DNA from: Pegoplata infirma
Taxonomy: Eukaryota > Arthropoda > Insecta > Diptera > Anthomyiidae
DNA length: 64,000 nt
Assembly (NCBI GenBank): GCA_963921195.1
Contig: OY992540.1
Span: 131,688,671-131,752,670 of the forward strand
Direction: 5' to 3'
Position numbers and translations under genes: made by a program. Within the stretch, counting starts at the first letter, position 1; each line of letters starts with the position of its first letter. Positions 42,640 through 54,700 of the stretch are shown piece after piece. The notes beneath the pieces are model-generated. The model made no database searches, was not told where the DNA came from, and saw only the letters and a program-made list of their open reading frames with translations.

Positions 42640-44460
42640 ACAACAACATCGAAATGGATTTAAAAAAAATTTCCCAATGTATTAAAACAAGTTCGAAATA
42701 TATTTAAACGAATTGGAAATATATTTAAACATCTTTGAAATTTACTTAAACAACTTCGAAATGTTTTAAACAATTTCGAAATATATTTAAACATCTTCGA
42801 AATACTTTAAACAACTTCGAAATACATTTAAACAACTTTGAAATAAATTTAAATAACTTCAAAATATATTTAAACAACTTCGAAATATATTTTAACATTT
42901 TCGAAATATATTTAAACAATTCCGAAATATATTTAAACAATTTCGAAATATATTTAAACAATTTCGAAATATATTTAAACAATTTCGAAATATATTTAAA
43001 AATAAAAAAACACAATTAAAATTTGGAAAAAATTTAAATAATTTCGAAATATATTTAAACAATTTCAAAATATACTTTAACAATTTCGAAATATATTTTA
43101 ACAATTTCGAAATATATTTTAACAATTTCGAAATATATTTTAACAATTTCGAAATATATTTTAACAATTTCAAAAAATATTTAAACAATTATATTTTAAA
43201 GCTTTCATAATACAATTTCGAAATATATTTTAACAAATTCGAATTAAATTCAAACAACTTCGAAATACATTTATACAACTTCGATTTAAACAACTTTGAA
43301 ATAAATTTTAACAATTTCGAAATATATTTAAACATCTTTGAAATGTATTTAAACAAGTTCAAAATATATTTAAACAATTTCCTTAATATATTTTAACAAT
43401 TTCGAAATATATTTAAACAATTTCGAAATATATTTAAACAATTTCGAAATATATTTAAACAATTTCGAAATATATGTAAACAATTTCGATATATATTTAA
43501 ACAATTTCGAAATATATTTAAAAAATTTCGAAATATATTTAAAAAAATTTCGAAATAGATTTAAACAATTATAAAATATATATAACAATTTCGAAATATA
43601 TTTTAAAATTAAAAAACACAATTAAAATTTGGAAAATTTTTTGTATCAATTTCGAAATATATGTTAACGGTTTCGAAAAAAAAATTTCAAAATGCGTTTA
43701 AGCAAATTTAAAAAAAATTCAAAATATATTTAAACAACTTCGAAATATATTTAAACAATTTCGAAATATTTTAAAATAATTTCGAAAATTTTTTTAACAA
43801 TTTCGAAATATATTTTAACAGTTTAGAAAAACATTTAAACAATTTTGAAATTAAACAACTTCGAAATATAGTTAAACAATTTCGAAATATGTCTAAACAA
43901 TTTCAAAAAATATTTAAACAATTTCGAAATATATTTAAAAATTAAAAAACACAATTAAAATTTCAAAAAAAAATTAAATAATTTTGATGTATATTTTACA
44001 AAACAACTATAAAATATATTTAAACAATTTCGAAATATATTTAAACAATTTCGAAATATATTTAAACAATTTCGAAATATATTTAAACAATTTCGAAATA
44101 TATTTAAACAATTTCGAAATATATTTAAACAATTTCGAAATATATTTAAACAATTTCGAAATATAATTAAACAATTTCGAAATATATTTAAACAATTTCG
44201 AAATATATTTAAACAATTTCGAAATATATTTAAACAATTCCGAAATATTTAAATATAAATGAAAAAACACAATCAAAATTTCGAAAAAATTTTAATAATT
44301 TAGAAAAATATTTTATTTAACGATTTCGAAGTACAATTTCGAAATATATTTAAACAATTTCCAAATGTGCATATTTAAACAATTTCGAAATGTGTATATT
44401 TAAACAATTTCGAAATATATTTAAACAATTTCGAAATATACTTAAACAATTTCGAAATAC
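42640..44460. repeat. 21-bp minisatellite, AATTTCGAAATATATTTAAA type
   Basis: About 80 units, very regular at 44010-44240 where consecutive units are nearly identical. The TTTCGAAA palindrome is in each unit. Confidence 0.95.
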
Positions 44461-44665
44461 AAGGGATTTTTTTTATAAAAAATTAAATATGTAAAAAGTT
44501 TTTAAGAAAAAATCTCAGATTCAGGAATATTTTCTACACAGTAAAATTTTTTGTTTTTTGTGACAATTTTCTTTAAAAAAAAATAGATTTTCTGAATATT
44601 TTTGGAAAAAGGTTTTCCCAATTATTTCGTTCGTACGGCCCTGCTTTTTTGGATGCACATTATCC
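43795..44665. repeat. First copy of a tandem duplication of about 870 bp
   Basis: It starts in the array (TTTCGAAATATATTTTAACA) and ends GGATGCACATTATCCAATAT. It matches 44666-45523 nearly base for base but has one extra 21-bp unit. Confidence 0.9.
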
Positions 44666-45523
44666 AATATTTCGAAATATATTTTAACAATTTAGAAAAA
44701 CATTTAAACAATTTTGAAATTAAACAACTTCGAAATATAGTTAAACAATTTCGAAATATGTCTAAACAATTTCAAAAAATATTTAAACAATTTCGAAATA
44801 TATTTAAAAATTAAAAAACACAATTAAAATTTCAAAAAAAAAATTAAATAATTTTGATGTATATTTTACAAAACAACTATAAAATATATTTAAACAATTT
44901 CGAAATATATTTAAACAATTTCGAAATATATTTAAACAATTTCGAAATATATTTCAACAATTTCGAAATATATTTAAACAATTTCGAAATATATTTAAAC
45001 AATTTCGAAATATAATTAAACAATTTCGAAATATATTTAAACAATTTCGAAATATATTTAAACAATTTCGAAATATATTTAAACAATTCCGAAATATTTA
45101 AATATAAATGAAAAAACACAATCAAAATTTCGAAAAAATTTTAATAATTTAGAAAAATATTTTATTTAACGATTTCGAAGTACAATTTCGAAATATATTT
45201 AAACAATTTCCAAATGTGCATATTTAAACAATTTCGAAATGTGTATATTTAAACAATTTCGAAATATATTTAAACAATTTCGAAATATACTTAAACAATT
45301 TCGAAATACAAGGGATTTTTTTTATAAAAAATTAAATATGTAAAAAGTTTTTAAGAAAAAATCTCAGATTCAGGAATATTTTCTACACAGTAAAATTTTT
45401 TGTTTTTTGTGACAATTTTCTTTAAAAAAAAATAGATTTTCTAAATATTTTTGGAAAAAGGTTTTCCCAATTATTTCGTTCGTACGGCCCTGCTTTTTTG
45501 GATGCACATTATCCAATATTTTT
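44666..45523. repeat. Second copy of the tandem duplication
   Basis: Begins TTCGAAATATATTTTAACAA directly after CCAATAT of the first copy and ends at the same CCAATAT, after which unique sequence follows. Confidence 0.9.
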
Positions 45524-45742
45524 GTGTATATGTGACAGTGTGCTGATGATGGTGCTGAATGTTGATGACGATGATGGAGGAGGAGGAGAGTACAAAAAAA
45601 AATGAACTATCATACACATGTGTACTATGAAAGGCTTACAACACATATACATAGACACTACTTATTACTGACATTACAAAATGTAAAAGTAATGATGATA
45701 ATGTTGTTGCCGATGATTGTCATCATGATGATTGATGATAAT

Positions 45743-46317
45743 TAGGGATGAGATTTTCATGCACTAAAAAATCGAAAATATGCGCTTAAAATATGCGCTA
45801 AAAAATTCAAAATATGCACTAAAAAACCTTAAAATATGCACTAAAAAATAAAATGTGTGTAATAAAAATCTTGTTTTCATAGGAAAAACTTCTTAAAAAG
45901 CAAAAAATACCGGCGGGTTTAAATAGTAACATTTAAAACTTTATGTAAACGAGATTTTTTTAGAAATTAAGAAAATCTAAAAAAAAATTAAAAACAAAAA
46001 AAAATGTTTTTCTTATTTTCCAAATAAATTTTTAAAATTTAAAATAGTTTTTGAAAAAAATAAATTTCAATTTGTGTTTTTGCAAATTTATGCCGAAATA
46101 TGAAAAAATATGCACTTTAAAGTTGGAAATATGCACAAAATATGCATTTAAAATCAAAATATGCAAAAATATGCATTTTCACCAAAATATGCAAAAATAT
46201 GCAAAAACAAATCAATGCCATTTTAATGCAAATTTCTTGATTCGGAAAGATAATTGGTCGATATCGTTTTTAGACTATCGACAAAAAACATGCATTTGCA
46301 TGGAAATCTCATCCCTA
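45743..46317. mobile_element. hAT-type MITE (575 bp) with 8-bp TSD ATGATAAT
   Basis: TIRs TAGGGATGAGATTTTCATGC and, on the minus strand, TAGGGATGAGATTTCCATGC; flanks 45735-45742 and 46318-46325 are both ATGATAAT. The interior is dominated by AATATGCA words. The long open frame at 46051-46512 arises from these and is not a gene. Confidence 0.92.
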
Positions 46318-46863
46318 ATGATAATGATGTTGATAATAATAATAATGGTTTTGAATTTATTTTTTGTTGTAACTAGGCAGCTGCCAGTAACTGGTATACA
46401 AATTCCAATTTGGAAATTTTTCGTTGGAAAAAATGGAAAATGTTCTTTTTTTGTGTGCCTCTCCTATGTAATATTTATTTTGTTGCTTCCCAGCAAAAAA
46501 AATTCGAAGTAGTTCAAAACGAAGTAGACTTAAACTACATAAAAAGTAGCAATTAGTGAATATTTTTTGTTGCAAAAAAAGTAGTTTAAAATAACATCCA
46601 AATATGTCAATAAGAAGTAAAATAATATGAATTCCACTACTTTAGAACACTATAGTCGGAATGAGTTTTTTTTTATATATTTTTCAAACGTAATGAAAAG
46701 AACATATTTAAATTTATTTAATAGAGTTTTAGTCTAAACTATAGTTTTATATATAATTGAAAGGCAAAAAGTTAATATTTGATAGGTTACAATTCCAGGA
46801 ATAAAAACATTTTTTTTATTTTTAATTTGTTTAATCTTTAATTCGGTGTAAACTGATTTTGTT

Positions 46864-47375
46864 TTTATACCTTTTAACTACAGTATAGGGGGTACACTCA
46901 CTTTGTCATTCCCCATAAAGAGAATCGTCTCCTAAAATGCGGACTTATGAACAAAATTAAAAAAATGTTTCACGACGTTTTTCGCTGCTACTTTAAAAAA
47001 GCAAAATGTGTTGGATTTTTGGTGATATATTATATTGATCAGTGATCGATTCTGAGAAGTTCTATGAACATCCCTCCGTCTGTCTGTATGTAACACGATG
47101 TAGTCCAAAATAAAACAGCTATCCACCTGACGTTTGGTACAAATATTTTTTATAGTCCTAGGTAGGTTAAAATCGGACCGGAGGGGAAAAGTTTCACCTT
47201 GGAGAAGCGAACCAACCTCTAAAACGCAATTTTTTAGCGATCATTGTTTTTTTGTCAAGCAAATGAAACAATTTTATGTTGGATGAAGTATAAAGTCCTA
47301 AACTTGGACCCAATTTTTTGAGGTACGAACACTTTTGTGGGCGTAAATATGTATAATAGGGTTATAACTTTTTTA
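46864..47375 (+). mobile_element. INE-1-like sub-family B relic
   Basis: TATACCTTTTAACTACAGTA start, TCACTTTGTCATTCC, ATTATATTGATCAGTGATCG and GTGGGCGTAAATAT in element order. A foreign segment lies at about 46925-47025. Confidence 0.6.
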
Positions 47376-47571
47376 TGTCAAAAAAAAAAGCTCATCCAAC
47401 CACGATATAGGCAATGTTGTACAGATAATAAAAATCTTTTCTATAGTTCATTTTGATGAAAAAAAGTTTACGCACCAAATGCAATTTCTAAAACTTCCCC
47501 AGGAATGATAATTATTTAAAAAATACACTACTGAACATTTTGAAAAAATATTGATGCGACTTGGCCGCGAC

Positions 47572-48385
47572 CTTACACAGTTAATTGCAATTGTTCTACT
47601 CACCACAAATCTGGTCTCCAAACTTTTCCATCCCATCAAGTTTTTGGGAAAATTGATGTCAAAGTTAAAAAAAAAATAGCCGTTTTGTTAATTTTTGCCA
47701 AATCATAGCGGATGAACCCGATATGATAGCGACTTAAAAATAAGGCGAGGCTAAAGCTTAAACATTGCTCTTAAGGATTCTGAACTCTTTTGGTCAGTCG
47801 CCTTAACCCCTAGGGCACCAATAATTGTCTCTCAATGTTGTCTTGTTCCCAAAAAAAAACGATTTTTGCCGCTACAAATCATATGAAAAAAAACTTTATT
47901 CGAATGGAACGCCACCTTATAGTATAAGGCTTATAAACATAATTACAATTATTCTCCTGGTCACAAATCCGGTCTCCATACTTTTTAATGGTAAAGCTCA
48001 AACATTGCTCTTAAAGACGTATAACTCAATTCATCAGTCGCTTCAACCTTTGGAGCACCAATTGTCTTTTAATAAAGTGTTTTCCCCCAAGAACTTTTTT
48101 TTTGATATAACAGCATTGAAATACAATTGGTGCCCAAAAAGTTAAGGCGACTGACCAAATGAGTTCTGAATCTTAAAGAGGAAAGTTTTAGCTTAACCCT
48201 CGACTTAGTTTGAAGTCGCCATCACATCGGGTTCGTCCGCTATGAGTTTACAAAAATGACCAAAACGGCAATTTTTTTGAACTTTGACCACAATTTTCTC
48301 AAAAACCAGATGTGATGGAAAAGTGTGGAGACCGGATTTTTGACCAGCAGAACTAATGTAATCAAGTGTATAAGGTCGCGTCCCA
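47572..48385. repeat. Inverted repeat (about 300-bp arms) inside the 46.5-48.7 kb element
   Basis: GGTCTCCAAACTTTTCCATC, GAACCCGATATGATAGCGAC and GTCAGTCGCCTTAAC in the left arm have complements in the right arm. The centre at about 47860-48085 holds a partly duplicated CTCCTGGTCACAAATCCGGT segment. Confidence 0.65.
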
Positions 48386-49598
48386 GTCGCATTTTCGATG
48401 TTTAGTAATGTTATTAGAACATTGGCATCGTCAGAATCGCTTACTAAATCTACTTCCTAATGAATTCTAAAAATACACTTTTTAAGTAGTGCAAAAATGC
48501 TCTTAAATAGTGATCTTAAAGATGTAATTAAACTTTACACACAAAAACTTAAACTATGACAACAGTATGAGTACTACTTTATATGTACTTAAAAAATGTA
48601 AAAAAAACTACTTATTTTGCGCGACACCGCCATGTTAAATTCACTAGAGTTTCAGCAAAGTTAGAACTACTTTAGCAGCAGTTGAACTACTTTTTATTAA
48701 CATTTTAGTATGTTCTTTTTTTGCTGGGTTGGTACATATTCAACAACAACAAAAATGGCAAGGACATAATGTGGTTTAAAGGAAAAAAAAAACGTTCAAT
48801 AATACAACAAAATTAAAACTGGAAATGAAATGCATTTAGGGTTTTTTTTTTTTGGTATGTATAGGTTCAAATTTAAAGAAAACACAAAATAAATAATTTA
48901 AATTAAACTTTAACTGTTTCGAACACTGACATTTCAAATTATGTACTCGTATGTTTGTTAAAAAAAAAAACTGAATGTTCAAATACCAGTAATTCATAAA
49001 ATATTTGAAAAATACTCAATATCAATTTTGCCCATCTATGATTTAAACAAATTCTTTTTGTTTAAAATTTCGGTAAATATTAAATTTCGAAATATATTTA
49101 AACAACTTCGAAATATATTTTTACAATTTCGAAATATATTAGAACAACTTCGAAATATATTTTAACAATTTCGAAACATATTTAACAAATTTGAAATATA
49201 TTTAACAATTTCAAAATATATTTAAACAATTTCGAAACATATTTAACAACTTCGAAATATATTTAACAACTTCAAAATATATTTAAACAATTTTGAAATA
49301 TACTTAATAATATTAAAATATATTTAAGCAATTTCGAAATATATTTAAACAAATTCAAAATATATTTAAACGATTTCAAAATATATTTAAACAATTTCAA
49401 AATATATTTAAACAATTTCAAAATATATGTATACAAATCCGAAATATATTGTGATATCTAAATATAATAAAATAGTTTTGATTTAAACAAATTCTTTTTG
49501 TTTAAATTTCGGTAAATATTAAACTTCGAAATATATTTATACAATTTCGAAATATATTTAAACAACTTCGAAATATATTTAAGCAACTTCCAAATATA

Positions 49599-50058
49599 CC
49601 CAGCAAAAAAAGTGCGGAGTACTTCTATTTGGAGTGCTTTAAAACTATAACAAATGTAATGAAATGCAACAAAAATATCAAAAAACACAAGAAAAAACAC
49701 ACAAACAGTTTTTTCTACTCCATAAAAAGTTGTTATTCAGCACTTAACTCATTACCTTCCGCGACACTCCCATACAAAAGTAAGTAGATATTCAGTAGAT
49801 AAGAAGTACTCCGAGCTTTCAAACAACTTCCAACTACTTCCACGGAGTAGTTCTTATCTACTGAATATCTACTTACATTTGTATGGAGGTGTCGCGATAG
49901 GTAATGAGTTAAGTGCTGAATATCTATGTATTCTGGAGTAGAAAAAACTGTTTGTGTGTTTTTGTCTTGTGTTTTTTGTTATTTTTGTTGTATTTCATTA
50001 CATTTGTTATAGTTTTAAAGCACTCCACTGAGAAGTGGTAATGATTTTTTTTGCAGGG
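49599..50058. mobile_element. CCCAGCAAAAA-terminated fold-back MITE (460 bp), TSD TA
   Basis: Near-complete palindrome: CCCAGCAAAAAAAGTGCGGA to its right-end mirror TTTTTTTTGCAGGG, with arms of about 220 bp (CGCGACACTCCCATAC...GTATGGAGGTGTCGCG). Removing it and one TA restores the array unit CAAATATATTTAAGCAAC. Confidence 0.92.
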
Positions 50059-50265
50059 TATTTAAGCAACTTCAAAATATATTTTAACAATTTCGAAATA
50101 CATTTAACAATTTCGAAATAGATTTTAACAATTTCGAAATATATTTAACAATTTCGAAATATATTTAACAATTTCGAAATATATTTAACAATTTCGAAAT
50201 ATATTTAACAATTTCGAAATATATCTAACAATTTCGAATTATATTTAACAATTTCGATATATGTA

Positions 50266-50574
50266 CAGTTGAACCTCGATTATCCGGGTTGCACGGGACC
50301 GGACTAAGCACGGATAATAGAAAAACACGGTTGAAAGAGGTTATATATTTTTCTACATTTGTATATGTTCGTGAATATATTGCACGGATAATAGGGGTAA
50401 AGCACGGTTAATAGAGGTAAAAACAATAACAAAAATTACAATATGTACGTACATGTATGAATTGCACGGATAGTAGAGGTAAAGCACGGATAATAGAGGT
50501 AAAAAACAAACACACAGCATGCCGGTTAATAGAGGCACCGGTTAATAGAGGGCCGGATAATCGATGTTCAACTG
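50266..50574. mobile_element. pogo/Tigger-type MITE (309 bp), TSD TA
   Basis: TIRs CAGTTGAACCTCGATTATCC and GGATAATCGATGTTCAACTG, flanked by TA. The interior repeats GCACGGATAATAGAGGTAAA. The array at 50813-50835 shows the empty site GATATATGTATATTAAAC. Confidence 0.92.
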
Positions 50575-51855
50575 TATATTAAACAATTTCGAAATATATT
50601 TAAATAATTTTGAAATATATTTTAACAATTTCGAAACATATGTAACAAATTTGAAATATATTTAACAATTTCGAAATATATTTTAACAACTTCAAAATAT
50701 ATTTAAGCAACTTCGAAATATATTTTAACAATTTCGAAATACATTTAACAATTTCGAAATATATTTAACAATTTTGAAATATATTTAACAATTTCGAAAT
50801 ATATTTAACAATTTCGATATATGTATATTAAACAATTTCGAAATATATTTAAACAACTTCGAAATATATTTAAACAACTTCAAAATATATTTAAGCAACT
50901 TCGAAATATATTTTAACAATTTCGAAATACATTTAACAATTTCGAAATATATTTTAACAATTTCGAAACATATGTAACAAATTTGAAATATATTTAACAA
51001 TTTCGAAATATATTTAACAATTTCGAAACATATTTAACAACTTCGGAATATATTTAACAACTTAAAAATATATTTAAACAATTTCAAAATATATTTAAAC
51101 AATTACAAAATATATTTAAACAATTTCAAAATATATTTAAACAATTTCGAAATATATTTAAACAAATTCGAAATATATTTTGATAACTAAATATAATAAA
51201 ATAATTTTATATGGCTCGTTAGTCAACTGGTAAAGTAATCAAGTAACAAGTACTCGCTAGATAATTTTAGTAATTCATTAAAATAATGAAAACTTCATAA
51301 TAATTCATTAAAATAATGTCAAAATACATTCAGAGACTTAAAAAAACGTTACACAGTGAATCCCTTTTATTTTAAATTTTGTATGCTATCAAAAATACTA
51401 AAATATGTGATATTATTTATTAAATTTTTTTATTTATTTAATTAATTACTTATTTATTTGTTTAAACTACAATATCTGTCTGTATGAGGATTTGTTGTTT
51501 CTGTTTATTTGCGGTCATTAGTTACTCATTCATTATTTGCATTTTAATTAGCACAGCTGTTTGGCAAGTTCAAAATACGTGTACGTGGTGGTGGTATTGC
51601 TGTAAAAAATACTTCGCAGCAACAAATAATTTAGTATAGCAATTGTATTTTATGAATCATCCCATTCCAAAACCAACCAAACCGGAAAAAAGTAATATAG
51701 AAAGGTATTTTATTAAAACCGCAACAAAAAAATTATATACACAAATAAATAATTTGTGTAAAAAATTGTCATAAACGTGTATGCAATCAAAAACACGTGG
51801 TGAATTATATATTTGAAGGTGACAAACTGTTAAAAAAACACACAAATTTAAGGGG

Positions 51856-52210
51856 CCCGAGTAAAAATTTTCTGATCTAATCATATATAATTTGATACAA
51901 TCTTATATGAGTTAATATGCTTCCGTATAAATTTATATAAAATTGTATCTATCACTTTGATACGGTTGATCCACTTTATATGGTTAGATATTGCTCCATA
52001 TATGATTAGATTCGTATTTTGGTTTTGCTCATCAAATTATATAAAAATTGATATTAAAAGATCAATTTGATCTAATTACATTTGACCAAATTTAGGATCA
52101 AATTGTATCAATTTTTATATTTTTTGATCTAAAGTAATACAATTAGATATTATTTGATACAACCATTTAACGGATCAAATTAGATCTATTCAGTAAAATT
52201 AGCATAATAT
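51856..52210. mobile_element. CCCGAGTAAAAA-family AT-rich element, copy with an inverted partner at 58827-59175
   Basis: Starts CCCGAGTAAAAATTTTCTGA. The stretch AAGTGGATCAACCGTATCAA (complement in this copy) and the GATC/TATAAT-rich body recur inverted at 58827-59175. No coding. Confidence 0.65.
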
Positions 52211-52364
52211 TTTATAAACACAAATTTCAATTTTTTGAGTACCGGGTCTAGACTGATTTTAGAAAAATTTTGTACAGAAATTTTTTAACTGTATTTCGAA
52301 ATTATTACCTGTACTTTAAAATTGTTCAAAATATCTTAAATTCGTTTTAATTTAATTCGAAATA

Positions 52365-52582
52365 GCCCGAGTAAAAATGTTTAGATATATTTTTATATAT
52401 CACGTCTTATCCGAGATTTAAAAGATCTTACTCGGATCAGTACTGATCCGAAATTTGAAAGATCAGTACTGATCCGAAAAATGGATCGCTAAGATTACAT
52501 CAGTTTTAATCGGACGGATACAATGTTATCCGAAAAATGGGTTTATATAATTAGATAAACCCTAGTAAAAATATTATCCCGA
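52365..52582. mobile_element. CCCGAGTAAAAA-family fragment with ATCAGTACTGATCCGAAAAA words
   Basis: Contains AAAATGGATCGCTAAGATTA and AATCGGACGGATACAATGTT, which recur inverted at 59180-59290. Confidence 0.55.
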
Positions 52583-52669
52583 CCCGAGTAAAAAAAAATT
52601 GTATGGTAAAACATGTTATCTTATAAAATTATATATAATTTATTGGATCTGATTTTGCTAAATTTCATC

Positions 52670-52960
52670 CGAAAATTGGCCGCGCCAAAGTTATCTCATA
52701 ACATCTTATAATATATGAAGTTACAGTTTAATATTTGATTGTATGTGATTTCATCCGGAAATTGGCCGCGCCAAAGTTATCCCAAATTATCTATTATCAT
52801 GATTTTGTATTAAATATGATATGATATGATGTAATTTCATCCGGAAATTGGCCGCGCCAAAGTTATCTTAAAATATCCAATATCATGATTTTGTATTAAA
52901 TTGGATATTATATAATGTAATTTCATCCGAAATTTGGCCGCGCCAAAGTTATCTTATAAT
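52670..52960. repeat. Four tandem units of about 85 bp with ATTGGCCGCGCCAAAGTTAT
   Basis: The GC-rich core TTGGCCGCGCCAA (imperfect dyad) at about 52676, 52760, 52844 and 52936 is almost invariant although the spacers vary. All four recur in the second copy. Confidence 0.85.
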
Positions 52961-53087
52961 ATCTGATATCTTGATTTTATAAAAAAATTATTGGATACAT
53001 TTTTATCCAAAAAATGTTTTTGTTTTTAGATTTATTTTTAGATATAATAATGTCAAACTGAAAATAAATAAAAAAAAAAAAAAACTT

Positions 53088-53165
53088 CGAACGGACGGGG
53101 ATTAGAACCACAAGTCTTCCGTTTTGTAATCGCAATCTCTACCCTCTAGACCAGCGGACGTTGTT
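53088..53165 (-). repeat. tRNA-like sequence
   Basis: Minus strand: GGTCTAGAGGGTAGAG (D-arm/A-box-like) and GGTTCTAATCCCCGTCC (B-box-like) at normal spacing, but the acceptor stem does not pair, so a working tRNA is unlikely. The same sequence recurs at about 55827-55906. Confidence 0.55.
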
Positions 53166-53489
53166 AGCAAATAACAACTTTAAAAGACTTAGTTTTAAAT
53201 AAATTGATCGTATCTAATTATATCAAATTGATCTAACATATAGTAATATATGATTATATCCAATAAAATATGTTATTCACTTGTACACAATTTTCAAAAA
53301 GACTTAGAAAATTTTTGATAAAATTTGCAAAAAAAAAAAAAATGGAATGACGTACAGCGCTATTAGGGGCTTCCATGGTAAGCTTAAACAATAATTTTAT
53401 TGTAACGGTATGCCTTATTTCCAAGTCATAGGCTTCCAAAGTGAAAAAGGACTTTGGCTTAAAACTTTGAAATTTTTCATGGAATCAGG

Positions 53490-54700
53490 AAATCAGAATT
53501 AGATTTGAGATCGGGTTCCAAAAATCATTGATAATTTGATAATTTAAACCAAATATAGCTATTATTAACTATAAAAATGCAATAAAAATTTTTAAAAATG
53601 ATTGCAAAAATTCAAAAAGTTACATTTTTTTAGTTCTAAAAAACACAAATGCAATAAAAAAGTGTTTTCTATTTAAAAAAAAATAAAAAAATATATTTTT
53701 TTCTGGAATCGAACTCGGGTTCCCAAAAATGATTGATAATTTTATAATAAATTAAATATAGTTATATATAAATATATAAAAGCAATATAATTTTTTAAAA
53801 ATGATTGCAAAAATTCAAAAAAAGAAAAATTTTTAGTTCTAAAAAAAATAAATGCAATAAAAAAGGGTTTTCTATTTAAAAAAAATAAAAAAAAATATAT
53901 TTTTTTTCTGGAATCGAACTCGGGTTCCCAAAAATTATAGATAATTTTCAAGGTTGGTTACCGAAACGAATAACGGTAAGGGTAACGGTAACGGTATCTA
54001 ATTTTTATTTATTTCGGTAAAGGTAACGGTAAGTGTTTTCAAATCGTTTCGGTAACGGTATGTACCGGTACCGAACCAACCAAACCGGTACGTACCGGTA
54101 TTATTAATTTAGTTAAAAATTTGAAAAAAGATAGAACTGAAAGCTAAAAATATTTCATAGACCCAAAAACCAGTATAGATTTGAAGGATTATTATTTTTG
54201 TCATTTATTTTATGATAATTTGCAAATTATAAATTTAAAATTATGTTAGCAATTTGATTTTATTTTTTTTTGTTCGTTAAAATCCCTTAAAACAGGTAAA
54301 ATTTTGAATACCGGTACAATACCGGTAACTTCTAATAATTATATCGGTAACGGTAAGGGTAACGGTATTTTAAAAATATTTTTAGCGGTATCGGTAACGG
54401 TAACGGTATTCGATTTGAAAGGGTTTTGAATCGGTAACGGTATAATAAGGGTAACGGTAACCAACCATGATAATTTTATAATAAATCAAATATAGTTATA
54501 TATAACTATATAAAAGAAAAATATTTTTTTAAAAATGATTGCAAAAATTCCAAAAATTAAAATTTTTTAGTTCTAAAAAAATTAAACGCAATAAAAAAGT
54601 ATTTTCTATTTAAAAAAAAAAAAAAAAAAAACTTTTTTTCTCGATTGGGCCGGGAATCGAACTCGGGTTCCCAAAAATCATATGTAATCTTATATGATAC
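53490..54700. repeat. Tandem units of about 205 bp containing a tRNA T-arm-like block
   Basis: Each unit has GGAATCGAACTCGGGTTCCC (on the minus strand CCGAGTTCGATTCC, a T-arm/B-box), then ATTTTATAATAAATCAAATA and TTTTTAAAAATGATTGCAAA. Copies of the block lie near 53705, 53910 and 54655 (and 56452, 56655, 56870 in the second copy). Confidence 0.8.
53949..54469. mobile_element. hAT-type MITE (521 bp) with 8-bp TSD ATAATTTT
   Basis: TIRs CAAGGTTGGTTACCG and, on the minus strand, CATGGTTGGTTACCG; the flanks at 53941-53948 and 54470-54477 are both ATAATTTT. The interior repeats CGGTAACGGTA words. The second element copy (about 56680-56705) shows the uninterrupted site TAGATAATTTTATAATAAAT. Confidence 0.95.

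Larger units (their letters stand above)
41211..45492. mobile_element. Possible transposon with CAGGGYCGTACGAA ends enclosing 21-bp arrays
   Basis: CAGGGTCGTACGAA at 41211 is inverted by TTCGTTCGTACGGCCCTG ending at 45492, and again at 44643 in the internal duplication. The interior is almost wholly TTTCGAAA-type arrays. No 8-bp duplication is evident, so the boundaries may be coincidental or secondarily altered. Confidence 0.35.
46489..48728. mobile_element. CCCAGCAAAAA-terminated element (2.2 kb), 2-bp TSD TT, with nested repeats
   Basis: The left end CCCAGCAAAAAAAATTCGAA mirrors the right end TTCTTTTTTTGCTGGG; TT lies on both sides. Inside are an INE-1-like relic (46864-47375) and an inverted pair, about 47572-47860 against 48085-48385 (CGCGACCTTACAC...GTGTATAAGGTCGCG). 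Confidence 0.65.
49075..51190. repeat. 21-bp (and 19-20-bp) minisatellite, AATTTCGAAATATATTTAAC type, with two MITE insertions
   Basis: A long regular array, broken by a CCCAGCAAAAA MITE (49599-50058) and a pogo-type MITE (50266-50574). Shorter units lacking one or two A residues dominate 50090-50260. Confidence 0.92.

Noticed and set aside
46051..46512. 153-codon plus-strand open frame
   Set aside because: It starts inside the AATATGCA repeats of a hAT MITE, crosses its end into unrelated DNA and has no recognisable domain.
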